Assembly: GCF_023380205.1 (NCBI RefSeq)
Contig: NZ_CP093361.1
Location: 1,392,172-1,456,171 of the forward strand
Origin: Nicoliella spurrieriana
Lineage (GTDB): Bacteria > Bacillota > Bacilli > Lactobacillales > Lactobacillaceae
Direction: 5' to 3'
Length of the DNA stretch: 64,000 nucleotides
This document shows, one piece after another, positions 47,601 through 47,981 of this stretch. The first letter of the stretch is position 1. Each line of letters opens with the position of its first letter. The notes beneath the pieces are model-generated. The model made no database searches, had not been told where the DNA came from, and was given only the letters and a program-made list of their open reading frames with translations. The translations under genes and the position numbers were made by a program.

Positions 47601-47981
47601 AGACTGACCGCTTTGATCGGCTGAAGACGAACTAGTTGAACTAGCTGAGCTATCAGCACTGGATTGCAGTGAAGTCGAGTGGTTATCCCCAGCGGTAGTG
47701 GAATCACTAGTAACGCTTGATTCATTACTGGATGCACTAGCACTACTCTTACTGCCGTTATCGGAAGCAGACACAGTCGTTTGATTGGAATTAGAATCAG
47801 TTCCACTCGTAGTGTAATTAGCATCCCCCGTGGTATCAGCATGCACCGTCTTTTGTGCAGCCGCAGTGGCGCCACCAAGCACTGAGAGCATGGATAATGA
47901 AACCACTACCCATTGCTTCTTTACCTTTTTAAGTATTTTTTTATCGTTAACCTTATCAAATTGATATTTATTATAGAGCAA
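5610..47981 (-). CDS. Giant 14,123-residue Ser/Ala-rich secreted surface adhesin
   Basis: A single open frame of 42,372 bp starts at TTG 47981 (AGGAGG seven bases upstream) and ends at TAA 5610. Layout by residue: 1-48 variant KxYKxGKxW signal peptide; 49-240 Ser-rich; 240-500 linker with the conserved VELLFRDADATGDG; 505-1000 beta-solenoid, pectate-lyase-like adhesin domain; 1000-1115 Ig-like; 1130-1185 a GYKQGQSD / DYQIGYQNG segment; about 1195-13,920 Ala/Ser/Asn-rich repeats, probably alpha-helical, ending in SA dipeptides; 13,922-14,123 a basic Tyr/Lys-rich terminus with SLAP/DUF5776-like repeats. I saw no cysteine and no LPXTG motif. The likely role is a very long cell-surface stalk presenting an N-terminal adhesin, held by the C-terminus to the wall. 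Ser glycosylation is likely from the family but not shown. Function and ligand are unproven; the reading frame itself is unambiguous. Confidence 0.93.
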   Translation of the reverse strand: MLYNKYQFDKVNDKKILKKVKKQWVVVSLSMLSVLGGATAAAQKTVHADTTGDANYTTSGTDSNSNQTTVSASDNGSKSSASASSNESSVTSDSTTAGDNHSTSLQSSADSSASSTSSSSADQSGQSSSTEASKTSSASKDATSASQTSSNSADTAASASSSSNDSSSDSATLSASASASTSASEAASKLASASTSASVSESASESASASASASASVSESASESASASASASASANQSSAALSNAESSNDANSSVNSVTSVSGNASLTSSQVDALTQIFAGSNDTVNKLDVNKLSASDAANVELLFRDADATGDGNDQATQINSLITQLNSAASSNAYVASANSVAIASNTGTLAKVSSAADYAYRLSVRYADSTSNSKSQAASQGAMSALATYNSLASYVTSLTLNSVFASNAQVNGSSLSAALSSASSAIAAGSSIDSVAMASLVSAVTTQSSNANTYYTSVSNAVTGISSGSSAVSGLVRQVSSATSLTSSQASANTANPGAASGFVNVTNASQFDAAFQNGNVTHINIDGTFSLWSLYAGYNDMYRTNNHGGNFTVNGMQMDGTNSTVDFAGLSYNAQDQTTVVQNLNLYGANYFGPITSRSTSGAKLYYDNINYTGSQLAYATVTNLYLGNPNNTADTVATANGGSINVNDNPIKSYVNINAGQNYAAIQAPSSGGALSKVNGIMVAQAEGGSSGGSGVNGGSNQQVFQVQSAEFLPGVTFNASTYDGNVLEIGGGGNVTVDHGANVTLSPGGNGGEDSVLGASWGIYQMGSGNVNVNAGATLNVNPYVNTNFTKYLPGAIYSAGGGSINVTDGAKLNVNPTGIGSSTAWWGGQNTSGFIYMNGASTINVKDQGELNLNGTNLSRNVTNSAIYLSGSSNMYLSNESILTASVDGSGAISLINANGNVNIDNPQKIILDISKNTSTGSRLITNSVKIIGTVASFTDINGNVYGPFASATVNSDSSGNITTSPTGALVSNNANKTLPGSAFTRYLQMNHVQDVQIGGINFNPTTGVVTGYATPGSYIKLSYTLPDLNGNYVNSVPVQGIMNSDDTNDTSTANSYLGKSDSNGLFSVTVPTAYLANVVAAAQHYGFTVTAHYNTVKPDKEASVNVQAYMDGESGNTSNSSDTTYKNDYDAGQQYSAGYKQGQSDINFNSGIYNNSIDYQIGYQNGYVAKGDTLGQRYYDIANSAVTSNHSLYVPAGSSMASVASGASASASAAYSTAVADSSYATAQATSYSEFQFISSMQALQSAQVSAISSANIIIDANISSVASLLSVASSAYADGNNSFYGATSSQSIASGYLSNAIANIAKARSLAASSATAVQAGAFVTLASSYAVNLQSIAGTTTTDSSTTSSAMSAASVGYVAVSNALQAVSKASSQASINSSALSEMVSTASSGISAGHIAEASARIASEFASVASATAENDKTAANSQSSSAGASRDGASGADSKAASIAASATSTANSAKAVAASNGNSSSVAAIDSLVVLISSAANDASSAASDAASAHSAAISAANSASAAALSVSNLADNVSEQASIASSAASSAIALLKTDPKNSAAQSALDSASSAATSANAASSAISAASDSANVASSAAASAAAAAAAAEKRAQDAASTLASAAGSLDNLTSYNSTSDVAAGNKIMSLASNASDTYKTASAAIPLSSSAASAQYVTNQSQLASVSAVKSGPSSAASVLSSAVNSTPNNALISDYSASGSSAESALASYVSDADSLSAIASTQNSIVIDGNNKMNSYNAENPNAISYASSAYSNGSNAVSAAKAGNSDVAKSNLSSGHASLIPAQSQATDVSNINATLQNANTVLSSVTDALSSLKASMAVESNAIAAAASGASSVASAVNNMNNNVKSAQNSSTSAAAQSTSAGSHNSDASSFASSASVAASNTSSNNQFVSSKASAVSSIASQYPNDSTMSGYNSTAQSASSTAASASSDAVSASSDASSASSAANSAASAAASYAKAASDAASAAASNASLASSAYSTGDSSVASSYSAQVVINSNSASAANDSASAANTAAQSYASSASSAAQRASSDSSVASNAASAASNAYSNAVSYAGNQSSAASSTASSNSSATNSISASFSNVYSTVSSQSSNASDAVSKASSASSAVASYSAAGQSSASIVNGYFTNSVNSGNPVIASASSAIASFNDSLNSLNTDAGNQLTSAQTAYISASNASSAMNSLSTWVSQYSSGVNSFYALASSAAIAGHSSLVNDFNSKIAFYASLANGLVSSISNASSAASTASSKAQLAASQAITDQTNAAKLNASITAAFNSAASASAAVSDASAAGSYASQASGYSSSAGSSSSMASSASSATSGYSSAAASTAASASNSATNASSIASAMSSAAKAQPDNSALSSYANVASSAASAASSNAVIASSAASKASSASVVASSQSVLASQASSNAASANAVASSAASVASTVANSGDSASASSARSAASSAADDASRFASQASTAAAAASNAATDGSNANSLASSASNNASTADSTAQSASSAANNNSSAASDGSSEANSIASSASNENGSISNTNQSISADANSASSYASDARSAAIATSGFNQSASNAASTASSLQSANPSNVVVSQQASIANSYATSASSYNVDAQTQSSIANSAAGAAIAASNQANRDSSAAASNFSNVNSYVTSANSAYQNGDVSAGDSYRAQASIAAQAMSDQANDISYQASVASSAKSAASTAASQAKIDQSNASNANESAQAAMQSAQAAASQATNASSNATQNSSSASSANSAANSANTADSTNVSSANSYAALASSYASQADSALSSVNTINTSMASVVSTNSANVVLSGYASAANSAQSVISSYTADADQQRSTASNVASSATGLHGSDAALLSSVNSYVAAVSSYDANANSYYLAGNTSDGDTAASSAKAAVSSASSVAAQLSANASSIQDWTNTASTAASKASDDVKNINIALGSFNSAASAFSSASAAIFNGNSGANSASSATSLIAYNIDSIINSVAKYADKVKADQSYASSVNSFIAQPSSSEAYSDFVNKTSLVNSYFANDPTNVTFSSANKTVNSAMNSANAGSTDAKTQSNVVQSLAVNVLSLYDGLQQMSSALVGFNSGIAQYSTAASAAYAKGDIDSGNAYTSSASALASSAVSVTASAGTFAFPMQSLTAFADMPVASASADYQSTSSAYDAINGAYVSVSNYASTAGTSGNSSASTTSSVASSANSATQSFASGANASASSALQYSKDASSADSAVASYSNNADQQSTAIGNVVNSANADNPVISGAVTSLNSASAALSSAKSNADDDSTAASTQASIASSAASDANTASVTASVNASLAIQTASQAAAANAAQNYTQANSLNSTAAGYASVASQAVTSASAASATASTATDSAHSAASRAESEQSLASGYNSTINSAVSAATQASGAINDASSASSYANQASGYNSAASSNSTAVNSDVSSANASYTAASNTASSAADSASAASTAASQANSLASANKSNAAVQSLASSANSAAIVASTAASTAASARDQASSDASNATVQSNNASTAATAASKANSTASSAASSAASAAQRGDSSAASTARSIANSAATDASNAAASAAAAKSAADSYAKDASYANSTASSASSTASSANSTASSASSNASSNASAASSAAGNSSASSQAGSYNSATSLSTNTTVSYANSASSYASAASSAASATGSFTNTAQGNATAAQSLATANDQNTIVKSQANVASTAASNAASALADANTQSSVANSAYAVASSAAASATTASITASNTVSNVNSLVSVANSYYANGDTANGSIYANQASTAAAGMSAASKAAADAIAVASSATDSASVAASKAISDQSVASNQASIATAALSSAQSAANQASAANSNGSNNTNSANSASSIAGSVTTGDSTNASLANSYASAASSSASLATISANSTSTTNSSIAALIKSNNSDASLASYVQSASMAYSAVASLNIDAQSQSSIAKSAASVANALQGSDSGFTSTISSASSAVATNIASANSAYLAGSTSDGDNYSSAASTAASAASAAAQAMLNNSAAILAQTNSASVAASKAASAVQQMGVQMSQFNSAASAASSTASATDSGNSAASGASSTASSASAATVIAGQTASANSSVVSSAYSTASSASAVVSGNVTSANSLAGSINNYLNNDPNNSTFKSAATVASSAVNAINGYNADASLQTSIASSASSAVASQVALISGASATISNAVVSANSYYAQASAAYQTGSLAEGSIYASNAVSYANNASTQASLASSAASDTNNLAATAKQAASKAVDDEQSASAALSSLSAAENDAAIAAKSAGSNTASATTSASNQASTASSTAASAASDANNKLTSASAANADASTADSKVTSYVNNANAQSSVMSHYVNTNSSNATISAASVALSSASNGLTSAKAATDGFSSTASSAYIAASNAASNVNSYNGMAIINASLASENAAQASAATASGNYSQAASLNASAAKFAASASDNAASAQSADQIVSSANSVAQAAAKSADSEASVASGFNDTVNSAINTASIASAAANAASSAGSYASQASNYNSSAQSDSSQVNNDASAANTASSNTSNAAASAAASASAASTAAASASATLSANSGNATISAFASSASAAATAAASAASVAASAHDKANSASAAIVSQSTNASSAASVAASASAAASSAASVASSVAQNGDSSSASSARDVASSAASVASNAAAAASTARSNADAAASDANSANSAASSANSAAGSYTSTASSANSAASSTADATKSAASGNTGTSSEAASYASATGTSVNAANASAKQASTYASQASSAAVVTNSLNSAVQGNATAANSLASANSQNSVVAAQTAIVNSAASVTASALADANTQSSIANSAYAVASAAASSANFDSYNASLTVNNVNSLINAANGAYAVGNISQGSLLADQAKQAASGMSAQSADASSQASIAASATTVASNAASSAIAAMNRASNASVNASNALNSAQSAANQASNAANSGSNNNSIAASASSVAGSVVSGNNTNVSLASSYASNAASSAKLASSSADSINAVNTSIASLASANSANASVASAATAASTANSLIASGAAYASAQASTAASAASVASVIHGSDSTLSSTIASASSAVATNVASANSAYLAGSSSAGDNYAKVASQAATDASNAAQTLLNNSSAIASYTAVASTAASNASSAVTQIGVQISNFNSASSAASNAASAAQGGTTAVTSASNASSAAASQISSNYNVASGNLNSVSGYNSAASSAASAVSTTTTSASATTSTVNSYFANDPTNTAFKSASSAANSVMTTINSLNADAQAQKSTASSAYVAVSSYVNAIASASTATANNSVAASVAESLAVSAYNNGNTSAGSSAMVSAASYANLASSTAVMTSSYASATTSLTTVASTAASLAKDDESNATVANGSLTSIANAAASAATNAGSGATNSASTTNSVASSANTAASTAASGANADANKASIANSTASSADSVVNSYSSVATQSKGAMDSYQVANPSNAAISNASSAFNSASSALTSVKSSADAAASAANTQYQTASSAASTANSASSAASLNASLASSNASQALSANSAGNYTQASQFNSIADSYAKAASTNASTATNASQTASTATSAAQSAASQAVSAQTSAAGLNSTMNSAIAAASTASGAISYASNASSAASQAGSYSGNANADSSAVSSAASNATVISGNTSNDASSAAAQSQAASSAASSAASYASANPKNSAIASLASSAVSASTAASTAASTAASASAKASSASAVISAQNSIAGSASTAASTAASKASAAASAASTAAQNGDSSAASSDAATASAAANDASNAASAAAAAKSTANSATNDASAANSTASSANSTASSANSVASSANSAASSTADAANSASGNNSGTASTANSYNSATSTSASAASTAANNASNDAQTASKAASVANGDSAQISNSSSAVTSIAAANSSNASNGYISTQASIISSASVVASSAASVANAQSKVAADAYSTASTAASKAANDSSVANSTAIAVNSLVSAANSAYAAGDAVNGSSNASVASSMASAMKSQADDAATQSSVASSAAVVAASAATQAQSASSVANDASSAAATALSNAQTASGADDSASAASSYASNAASYAGNANSDNQATSSAATSANASYTAASSAAATATSSANSANSASTAASVLASLNPSNAAITSAAYAASVAASTASSAAVVASAAKNQAANDSSVAASQSIVASSAAATGVSANSAASSAASAAASYAKAGNSTAASSEAVIASGAANAASNAAASAFAARSAAQSAANDASAANSTAQSASSTASSANSTAQSANSAASSASDAAKSAASGNTGTSSEAASYASAIGTSVSAANANAKQASSYASQASSAAVATGSFNTTAQSNAAVADSLAKANGTNSVVAGYTSTADSAASVTASALSDANGQSSIANNAYSTASSAASAANLNSYNASVTASNVNSLVSAANSAYSAGDITQGSILANQAKQAADGMSAQSTAASTNASIAASATVVASNAAASAIAAQNTASAAVLAGSNAVNSAQSAANQASNAANSGSNNNSIAASASSVAGSVVAGNETNVSLASSYASNAASSAKLASASADSINSVNNSVASLASANSGNASVASAATAASTANSLIASGAAYASAQASTAASAASVASVVHGSDSTLSSTITSASSAVATNVASANSAYLAGSSSAGDNYAKAASQAATDASNAAQTLINNSSAIASYTAVASTAASNASNAVTQIGVQISNFNSASSAASNAASAAQGGTTAVTSASNASIAAASQISSNYAVASGNLNSASGYNSAAASAASAVSTTTTSASATTSTVNSYFANDPTNTAFKSASSAANSVMTTINSLNADAQAQKSTASSAYVAVSSYVNAIASASTATANNSVAASVAESLAVSAYNAGNQVAGSSAMVSAASYANLASSTAVMTSSYASATTSLTSVASTAASLAKDDESNATVANGSLTSIANAAASAATNAGSGATNSASTTNSVASSANTAASTAASGANADANKASIANSTASSADSVVNSYSNTATQSKGAMDSYQVANPSNAAISNASSAFNSASSALTSVKSSADAAASAANTQYQTASSAASTANSASSTASLNASLASSNASQALSANSAGNYTQASQFNSIADSYAKAASTNASTATNASQTAATATSAAQSAASQAVSAQTSAAGLNSTMNSAIAAASTATNAVSDASSAASYAGNASSANGVVNIDVSAVNSDVNSANSASASAATATSNAESHATDAGKAANSAAVIASANPSNATVQSLASAASQAASAATSQANVASSQAGVASAAASTAAVQSSAASSAAVAGSTANSIASSAASAAASAANNGDSSAAAAAKSVASSAASDAASAASAAGSAKNAADAANSTAQSANNAAQSANNAASFSASTAASAADGANSAASAGNSGAASAGAASNEASNASVATSSFASAAGADASAAGSYASQASSAASVVTSASNTADQQSATMSGYVSNNPSNAAISNAAASMNAASAAITSVQTDANSQKAKASSAASVASAAANTANSASVIASSNANLASLYASQALSANSAGNYSQASAYNASAATAATSASAQIAVASNAAATASAAKGTASEAAAAAIADQSAANSYVNQINSAVNTAAIASAAASYASNASNSSQTAASATNGANTNSSAASAATSDANGANSAANSAASSATSTANAANSAANSAAKQAAINSSNSAISSAAAAVSSAASVASAAASAAGSNSIIASNAASAAGSDNAIVSNQTSTANSASVDASNASAAASSAAQKGDSAAASSYASTAASAASVANAASTAASNAANDASKQASLASAAASQAATNNSTVASASAAVDSANASISSANSATTQGSGSASVANSTASSYASATSVTASQTDANAKLAGSYSVTASSAATGTSGYNSVAQSNAAIAASIAAANPNNQVVASANVVASSAAAVVASANTVAASANVVASSAASAASAAASQADRDNQSAAAGVPVVNHFASQAVSAYNAGNAVAGSVFNSQASSAAASLAAYQSDAVVQSNAASVAVQTASSAASVAESAQTDAKNANDAVSSATSVASSAASQANHAANNGSNENSTAASASSVAGSVVAGNETNVSLASSYASNAASSAKLASDSADSINAVNTSIASLASANSANASVASAATAASAANSLIASGAAYASAQASIAASAASVASVVHVSDSTLSSTITSASSAVATNVAAANSAYLAGSSSDGDNYAKAASQAATDASNAAQTLLNNSSAIASYTAVASTAASNASNAVNQMGVQISNFNSASSAADSAASAAKGGTTAVTSASNESSAAVSQINSNYAVASGNLTATSGYNSAAASAASAVNATTNSASATNDSINSYVAKDPKNSAFQSASAAATSVMATINSLNADAKFQSSTANSAYVAVSSYVNAIASASTVVSNNSTAASVAESLAVSAYNAGNQVAGSSAMVSAASYASFASSTAVMTSSYASATTSLTSVASTAASLAKDDETNATVANASMSTIASAAASAAANAGSGASAGAASTASEANSANSAASIAASGANADAAKASLANSTASSADGVVTSASNHANAQSSVMNGYFTSSANASNAAIASASSAFSSASAALSGVKSNVDSASTVAASQYQVASSAASVANSNSQMASVNASLANQNASQAVAANSAGNYTQASQLNSTAGSYAAIASQFADSANAASVTASTATGVAQSAASVAASDATTANGLSKDVDSAVAAASTANAAVSYASNASGSSSQAGSYSGVASAAASATNDDSKAASAANESAASAAVSAAAQAKSASAAASTAAITSATNASNSAIASLAASASTAASNAASEAATASSAHVKANSASAVVDSQNTIANSAASTAASASAIASSASAVASTAAQSGNSSAASSAAVIASSAATAASNAAASAAAAKSTADSAASDASAANSTANAANSAASAYNSVASSANSAATSTADAVKSAASGNANTNASATSYNSVVDQAASAASANAQQALNYANQASSAAVATSGYNGTAQSNAAAANSLAKANDKNTVVSAQASLATSAASVAASALADANTQSSVANSAYAAASVAASKASFDATLTSSASSNVASLVAAANSAYTNGDATDGSIYAAQAANSAAAMKAQADDAATQSSVAAAATSAGSIAASKAIAAQAIASAAAASATSYNAAASSAAAQANNATSNGNNENSTAASASVVAGSVVAGNSANVSAANSYAGAASSSASLASSNADSINSVNNGIASLASANSANLSLASYATAASLANATIASYNADAQGQKSIAASAASVASSIHASDGSLSVAISSASVAVSANVAFANSAYLAGSASDGDSYSTAASNAAVAASTAAQTMLDHSSAILSYTHIASVAASSAANDVQQIAVQMSSFANASNAANSANNAAQNGNSAVASVSNASSAAASAITSNYAVANTNVASASSYNAIASSAASVVNGTASNASATNGSITSYLAKDPSNAAFQSAASAATSVMGTINSINADAQTQKSIAASAYSAASSYAVAISAASSVVASNSGVASLANSLAISAYDAGNVAGGDSAMKSALSYANIASSTATQTADYVQSTASLTQVASTAAEQAVKDEASISDANGALNSIASAANSAAANEGSGATTSAANTNSNASSANAAASAYASGANADAAKASLANSTASSADAAVTSASNNANAQSTVMNSYAMNPANSGNAAIASASSAFNSASAALSGVKTNVDSASTIASSQYQVASAAASAASSNHTMVSVNASLASQNASQAIAAISAGNYTQASQFNSTAANYASAASQFADSTKANSAAASIATGIAQSAASVAVSGATVANSLSSAMTSAIAAASNANTAVSYASNAASAASQAGGYSSAASSAAIATNHDSSVASGINSATANSAASASTQAQSASAAASNAAVTSATNPKNSAIASLASSASSAASDAASQASNASLAHSKASSASVVISAQNSTAASATKVASTASAAASSASAVASTAAQSGDSSAASSAAMIASSAANTASTAASAAANAKSIADAATSDANAANSAAASANSAASADNSIANSANSAAASVASSAAAAAGNNSGTASTANSYNSVTAAAASAANNDANAASNAAQTASAAASVAASDSVQITSVAGTINSIATANSSNAANSYISAQAAVANSASVAASVATADAKGQSSIANSKYQVASSAASTANVASNTAASNASAVNSLVSAANTAYTNGDTTQGALLTSQAASTASAMAAQASVATSQAAIASAANTDAQSAAAQAQADSSVANAASSAAANALSNAQAASGADSDASWASSYASTAASASNAIIVDSNAVNAASASVISAYNSANTAASAATNTAAAANTASTSASVLASLNSSNAAVQSAAAIASSAASTATSAASTANSAKSQAANDSSVVASQSAVASSANVVGASANAAASSAAIAAASYASAGNSSAASSAAVIASGAASAATNAQSAADSANAAASAAANDAASANSVAQSANTVASAANSTAQSASAAGSAALSSGQDGSKSASSIASATSKHADATFSNNTQANNNNNAASQLASQAVSAASVANSATNAVNSNAATISNAASAYPNNSILKQQQSIATSNAAIANSASSDANAQSSIANAAKQSAASAAVAANQAASAASVATNNANTLVALANDAYQKGNNSQGDQYLASANSFAQDISTQSSVASSQAAVVAGQTSIASVAASRAISDEALANSANQAVSNAASVANSVVSQANNGASNAGNNSATAQTISSVATSAVSAANANASAADSYTSIANSEATATSTASQTASSVNAGINSFANANPSNGSLASYASAANSADAVITSANQMASSAASLATSANGTIKYVQSNNATLDSTVQSNLAQASNADSMANAAYQSGNPSAADSYRATASQAIATASSAAQTLTSNATLVNSLTGVTSTAAINGSIALSAATSASNMIDQLNSSANAIVNGGQSGNMIASSAASAAKSAATSGANASSVAQVDQTNADSYSAVASSAAGATNGDATSAAQVASAISNANRNNPSDPVIASAAMVASSAMAVIGSANQDASINHSVASSANAMIHQNNTSIASYQSAAQTAANQASAYSSAAATAYQNGNQVAGSIAVANAQSTASVAIQQASAAASLAVQNNSLTVVTSVAASQAVVDQNQAAAASGAINTAYQSVAQVQSSASAAESSRASANSAQASSVLSQTTSAASFTNGNSKAAFDANQIASSATSVVNSDSAIATQQGALMSSYVSANPSNAAVNSANVAYNQASATLSAVDSTAKQASVAANSAFNAVSVAVSVATSINAVASSNVNLASLFTSQANSAMSNHNYTQASAFNSSSASYASAANTLVASAGAAQQSAAIATSAAQSNASVALSAEKSAEALKAQIAGIVSAAANATNANQIASQASADASIAAQMHSSTANTSAAVSGQSAGANQAAANTQSVVSSATITNSAVASGAADIASQASLQPSNAVISQANSAATSAASDASSATVVASSANATLSSAAQSMSAANQAASSANATAASTDAQASSAAVAASSYAQAGDSNAAASAASIAASAASAATVANSAANQASADASAQSASVTAAQSTATSAASVVDSANSVVTSASATISNAINGQSAASNSANSANSSANAVNSANANTVSGVTSNASLAVSYANDANQAGSAVNSYNAVANQNATDINSIAAQNTTNSAVATAASVANSAASATTAALINVTTQVNVAASASAAAMGAANQATTDNQKIADGVKAVNSLGQGANSAYSAGNNGLGSILASQAASAATSLNSAQSDAIAQSNIAEAAKSTASTAASLASSYASLASNAASLTDSAKRQAVAAASQANNANSNAISHSGATNNAAAIVSAALSGVNNTANDADQYAKTAASAAASASGANSTAQNSVASTSSLASQHAANKVVSQFAATTNSAATQASTMASIAASQAVVASVAASAASQAASLVASASSAIPSYASLIAFNDAEATSAYLDGKSDAGSAYAAAAQSLVSVANQQASSALQQSLAAASQTNTASLAASHATDAQINANQFSIAASLAAASAQSAASAEDASINAVNATSASATNNVAVASASVAPVTSGSQVAASAAPVTSSAVVKINANQSSATNVVDTINSFASNASSAFASVASQANQLAATISVAANDGRLQNSIAASASAAADSLSAAVASTTAEMNSASAAMQSNATLATSAYHTGAQSLGDTYSAQVSQSAAAIARNEVVVSTAAQAATKLASDASAAAAQAIRDTNTIEVAMTSLNSVNASAQSIAGSLSSSNATVNVFNSSTASSASDTAVSYASSTVTGITSASAANTQVNSANQAVQSALNSGQAGSVAVNTIVNNNSSNATISSASAAISAAVAAQSSANSDAAVQSSLANSHYAAASSAGMIASQAAQIASSNAQMASILGSQASVANATKQFSQAASLNSIANSYASIASAQITSISAASASAAQFTSSAQSAASAAIADSSVAQSMSSVIDRAASIAAVASSAASYATIASQFNSSATVVTSQAGVTNSAVSASSAAVSANATSTNASSASASQQNMLASSQATTIDSTASANATNSTILSANTDAKIANSQAASANSIASSAASVAASASQRANANSISASQTNQAAVSAGIIASQAAAAASTAAQSGDASAANQARIQASSAASLAASYASLVTSYANDATAASSIAALVQSQAGSASAVVDSASAVISSAALVVASAVANNRMASSNASALNSSATAALVQNTSIAGQVFSTASSAFSYAQQASQAAQSTTSDNTQVNGLVASANSLAQAASGNSLVATQVLVVSSAASLVSSANSTANQAASVATSAFNNASSAASVASVYQTQASQTSASVGQLTSQAVQAYQNGNSSYGSYLNSQASGAVQQLQSLNQSIATQSSTVSLATSQASLAASQAASAQQVADSALAAAGGAYNDLHSAANAGVNSSTSAAVSSADAVHSTTSDSLSAANVAVSGINNDAAAASIATDSVTSASNVGQLSNNDVNGIASANPSNAAITSAVNTTASANAQLTSLLSNATAQRSVAISAESAARSAQAVVINANSVANEAVRVANIYASLAASAVANNDLTAANSNNIATISAASSAAQLGQLASSASVVLSQNSAIAASAAQQAQSDEQLASQAQATITSANQAARLASSAVSVAANVTQIASQASVAASATTVDHNAVQSVSVQASQISSAAVQSTTSVNTAAASINATNSVVASIKATNPSNATVSAVASATQVITGNAQSLAQQVSAANSALASLNMQANGNQVAVQTANSTAASANAVITSAQAAASSTAQAGDYSAASAQLVVASSANAVVTSARAQAAQLASAASQSNLGISSAAQVISSANATLQSNAQAVIQLASNASTVVPVSMSAQSVASGAQSATASANGANSANAVTSVAARTASSASAAVGSNNAVIASVQAKLSTNSTINAQSAAASQAATSASAANSVASSASVLASSAFVAASSAASVASSANAVVQSNSAQMANALASAAAKYAANDNAAAAIYESYAASAAQAIASATSVASVATQTVTQTAAVANSNAEKASSAASAAAQADSLVVTARMLVVNTSLAVSYANEASASAQAASVAASQTSSANMTINSVAAVTNGINSSMTTNISNTASDANRVISAAETNYTSAVNKYGSASFSMASAYLNSAISLASSAMATMTSATTVVSSATATANANQAAASSAQVVVNNATQAAQSANRVASSAALASDPTAASSANNLASSYASAANSANQVVASANSATSVAESIAASAASQVRIAVSALNSATDIASVTNNSINSTTSQMSSAAQSSASASASASSTSAKASASASSASASASASSSAQSSALASASASASVSSAIASASASASSAIASASASASSASAKSSAQSSSATSNASSATSNASSATSSNSSSATSSNASSNASSASSATSTQSSASSSAAKSSGAYWRDYARGVAAANRASKAAASLAGQSKGYVDGYVKAYNAKLKRHPQYIYNKKPVYLYETSPTFNQQNRIAKYVVKPQNQIAEFRVTRIALSKNGRVRYYVARRSNHKEAGYLTARPDYVANVYYQSKDIRNKSVKLVRVINPKGARVHSSTTFTNNKGRYYKPGSKIKIQRAVKYKGITRFYIGKGQYITSNKKFVKFL
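5613..6217 (-). other. C-terminal basic wall-binding-like module of the giant protein
   Basis: The last about 202 residues begin YWRDYARGVAAAN, pass SKGYVDGYVKAYNAKLKRHP, and contain two stretches rich in Lys, Arg and Tyr ending YYVARRSNHKEAGYLTA and RFYIGKGQYITSNKKFVKF. The form matches the DUF5776/SLAP-type repeats found at the ends of lactobacillar surface proteins, thought to bind cell-wall polymers non-covalently. The related 636-codon gene at 48216 ends with a version of the first of these. No sortase motif or C-terminal membrane anchor follows. Confidence 0.7.
14067..18713 (-). repeat. Stalk super-repeat, long form (4,647 bp, 1,549 codons)
   Basis: Bounded by successive copies of the marker coding for (G)NYTQASQFNS-like sequence, read on the plus strand as a tgact-gcctgggtgtag-type string at 14067 and 18714. 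The spacing is an exact multiple of three. The unit carries one AYLAGS/DGD-type block and several NPxN turns. The borders are marker positions chosen for measurement, not proven duplication endpoints. Confidence 0.6.
18714..22034 (-). repeat. Stalk super-repeat, short form (3,321 bp, 1,107 codons)
   Basis: Same marker string at 18714 and 22035. It is about 442 codons shorter than the long form but keeps the order of the remaining blocks, including the feature near 19248 that matches 22575 and 31860. Confidence 0.6.
22035..26678 (-). repeat. Stalk super-repeat, long form (4,644 bp, 1,548 codons)
   Basis: Marker string at 22035 and 26679. An extra, more diverged copy of the marker lies near 25354, about 1,325 bp before the next one. 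This is the size difference between long and short forms and suggests that the long form holds an additional module of about 441 residues. Confidence 0.6.
26679..31325 (-). repeat. Stalk super-repeat, long form (4,647 bp, 1,549 codons)
   Basis: Marker string at 26679 and 31326. The block 26488-28498, which straddles the marker, is almost identical in DNA to 31135-33145, shifted by exactly 4,647 bp. Long tracts, for example around 27475-27545, match base for base. Confidence 0.65.
31326..34640 (-). repeat. Stalk super-repeat, short form (3,315 bp, 1,105 codons)
   Basis: Marker string at 31326 and a diverged form at 34641. The first 1.8 kb is nearly identical to the corresponding part of the 26679 unit; the remainder is diverged. 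The unit lacks the extra module of about 441 residues. Confidence 0.55.
34641..37952 (-). repeat. Stalk super-repeat, short form (3,312 bp, 1,104 codons), diverged
   Basis: Marker string at 34641 and 37953, both recognisable but with several substitutions. This is the most N-terminal clearly alignable unit. Beyond 37953 the repeats continue, but I could no longer fix unit borders by eye. Confidence 0.5.
44985..46470 (-). other. Beta-solenoid (pectate-lyase-like) adhesin domain within the giant protein
   Basis: Residues about 505-1000 run from FVNVTNASQFDAAFQNGN, a typical entry to this fold, through many short Asn/Gly/Val strands such as GGSINVNDNPI, GNVTVDHGANVTL and GSINVTDGAKLNV. Each strand is spaced like a rung of a parallel beta-helix. 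The binding region of Lactobacillus reuteri Ser-rich proteins adopts such a fold, and this segment resembles that family. It is the only non-repetitive globular part of substantial size, so it is the likely ligand-binding head. No catalytic lyase residues were identified. Confidence 0.7.
47838..47981 (-). other. Signal peptide of the giant adhesin (degenerate KxYKxGKxW type)
   Basis: The first 48 residues hold a long positively charged n-region ending KKVKKQW, a hydrophobic core VVVSLSMLSVLGG, and a VHA|DTTG cleavage site. The Lys, Lys and Trp of the KxYKxGKxW consensus are kept at positions 4, 7 and 9 of the motif, but its Tyr and Gly are replaced. This long-signal class occurs on lactobacillar and streptococcal Ser-rich adhesins, some of which use the accessory Sec system. 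Which Sec route applies here cannot be told from this window. Confidence 0.8.

Noticed and set aside
4434-47607. Many long plus-strand and alternate-frame open frames across the giant genes (for example 10776-11402, 16225-16677, 24613-25149 and 24389-25564)
   Set aside because: They are shadows. Ala and Ser codons read in other frames rarely give stops, the products are low-complexity Leu/Pro or Ala/Leu strings without domains, and they lack ribosome sites.
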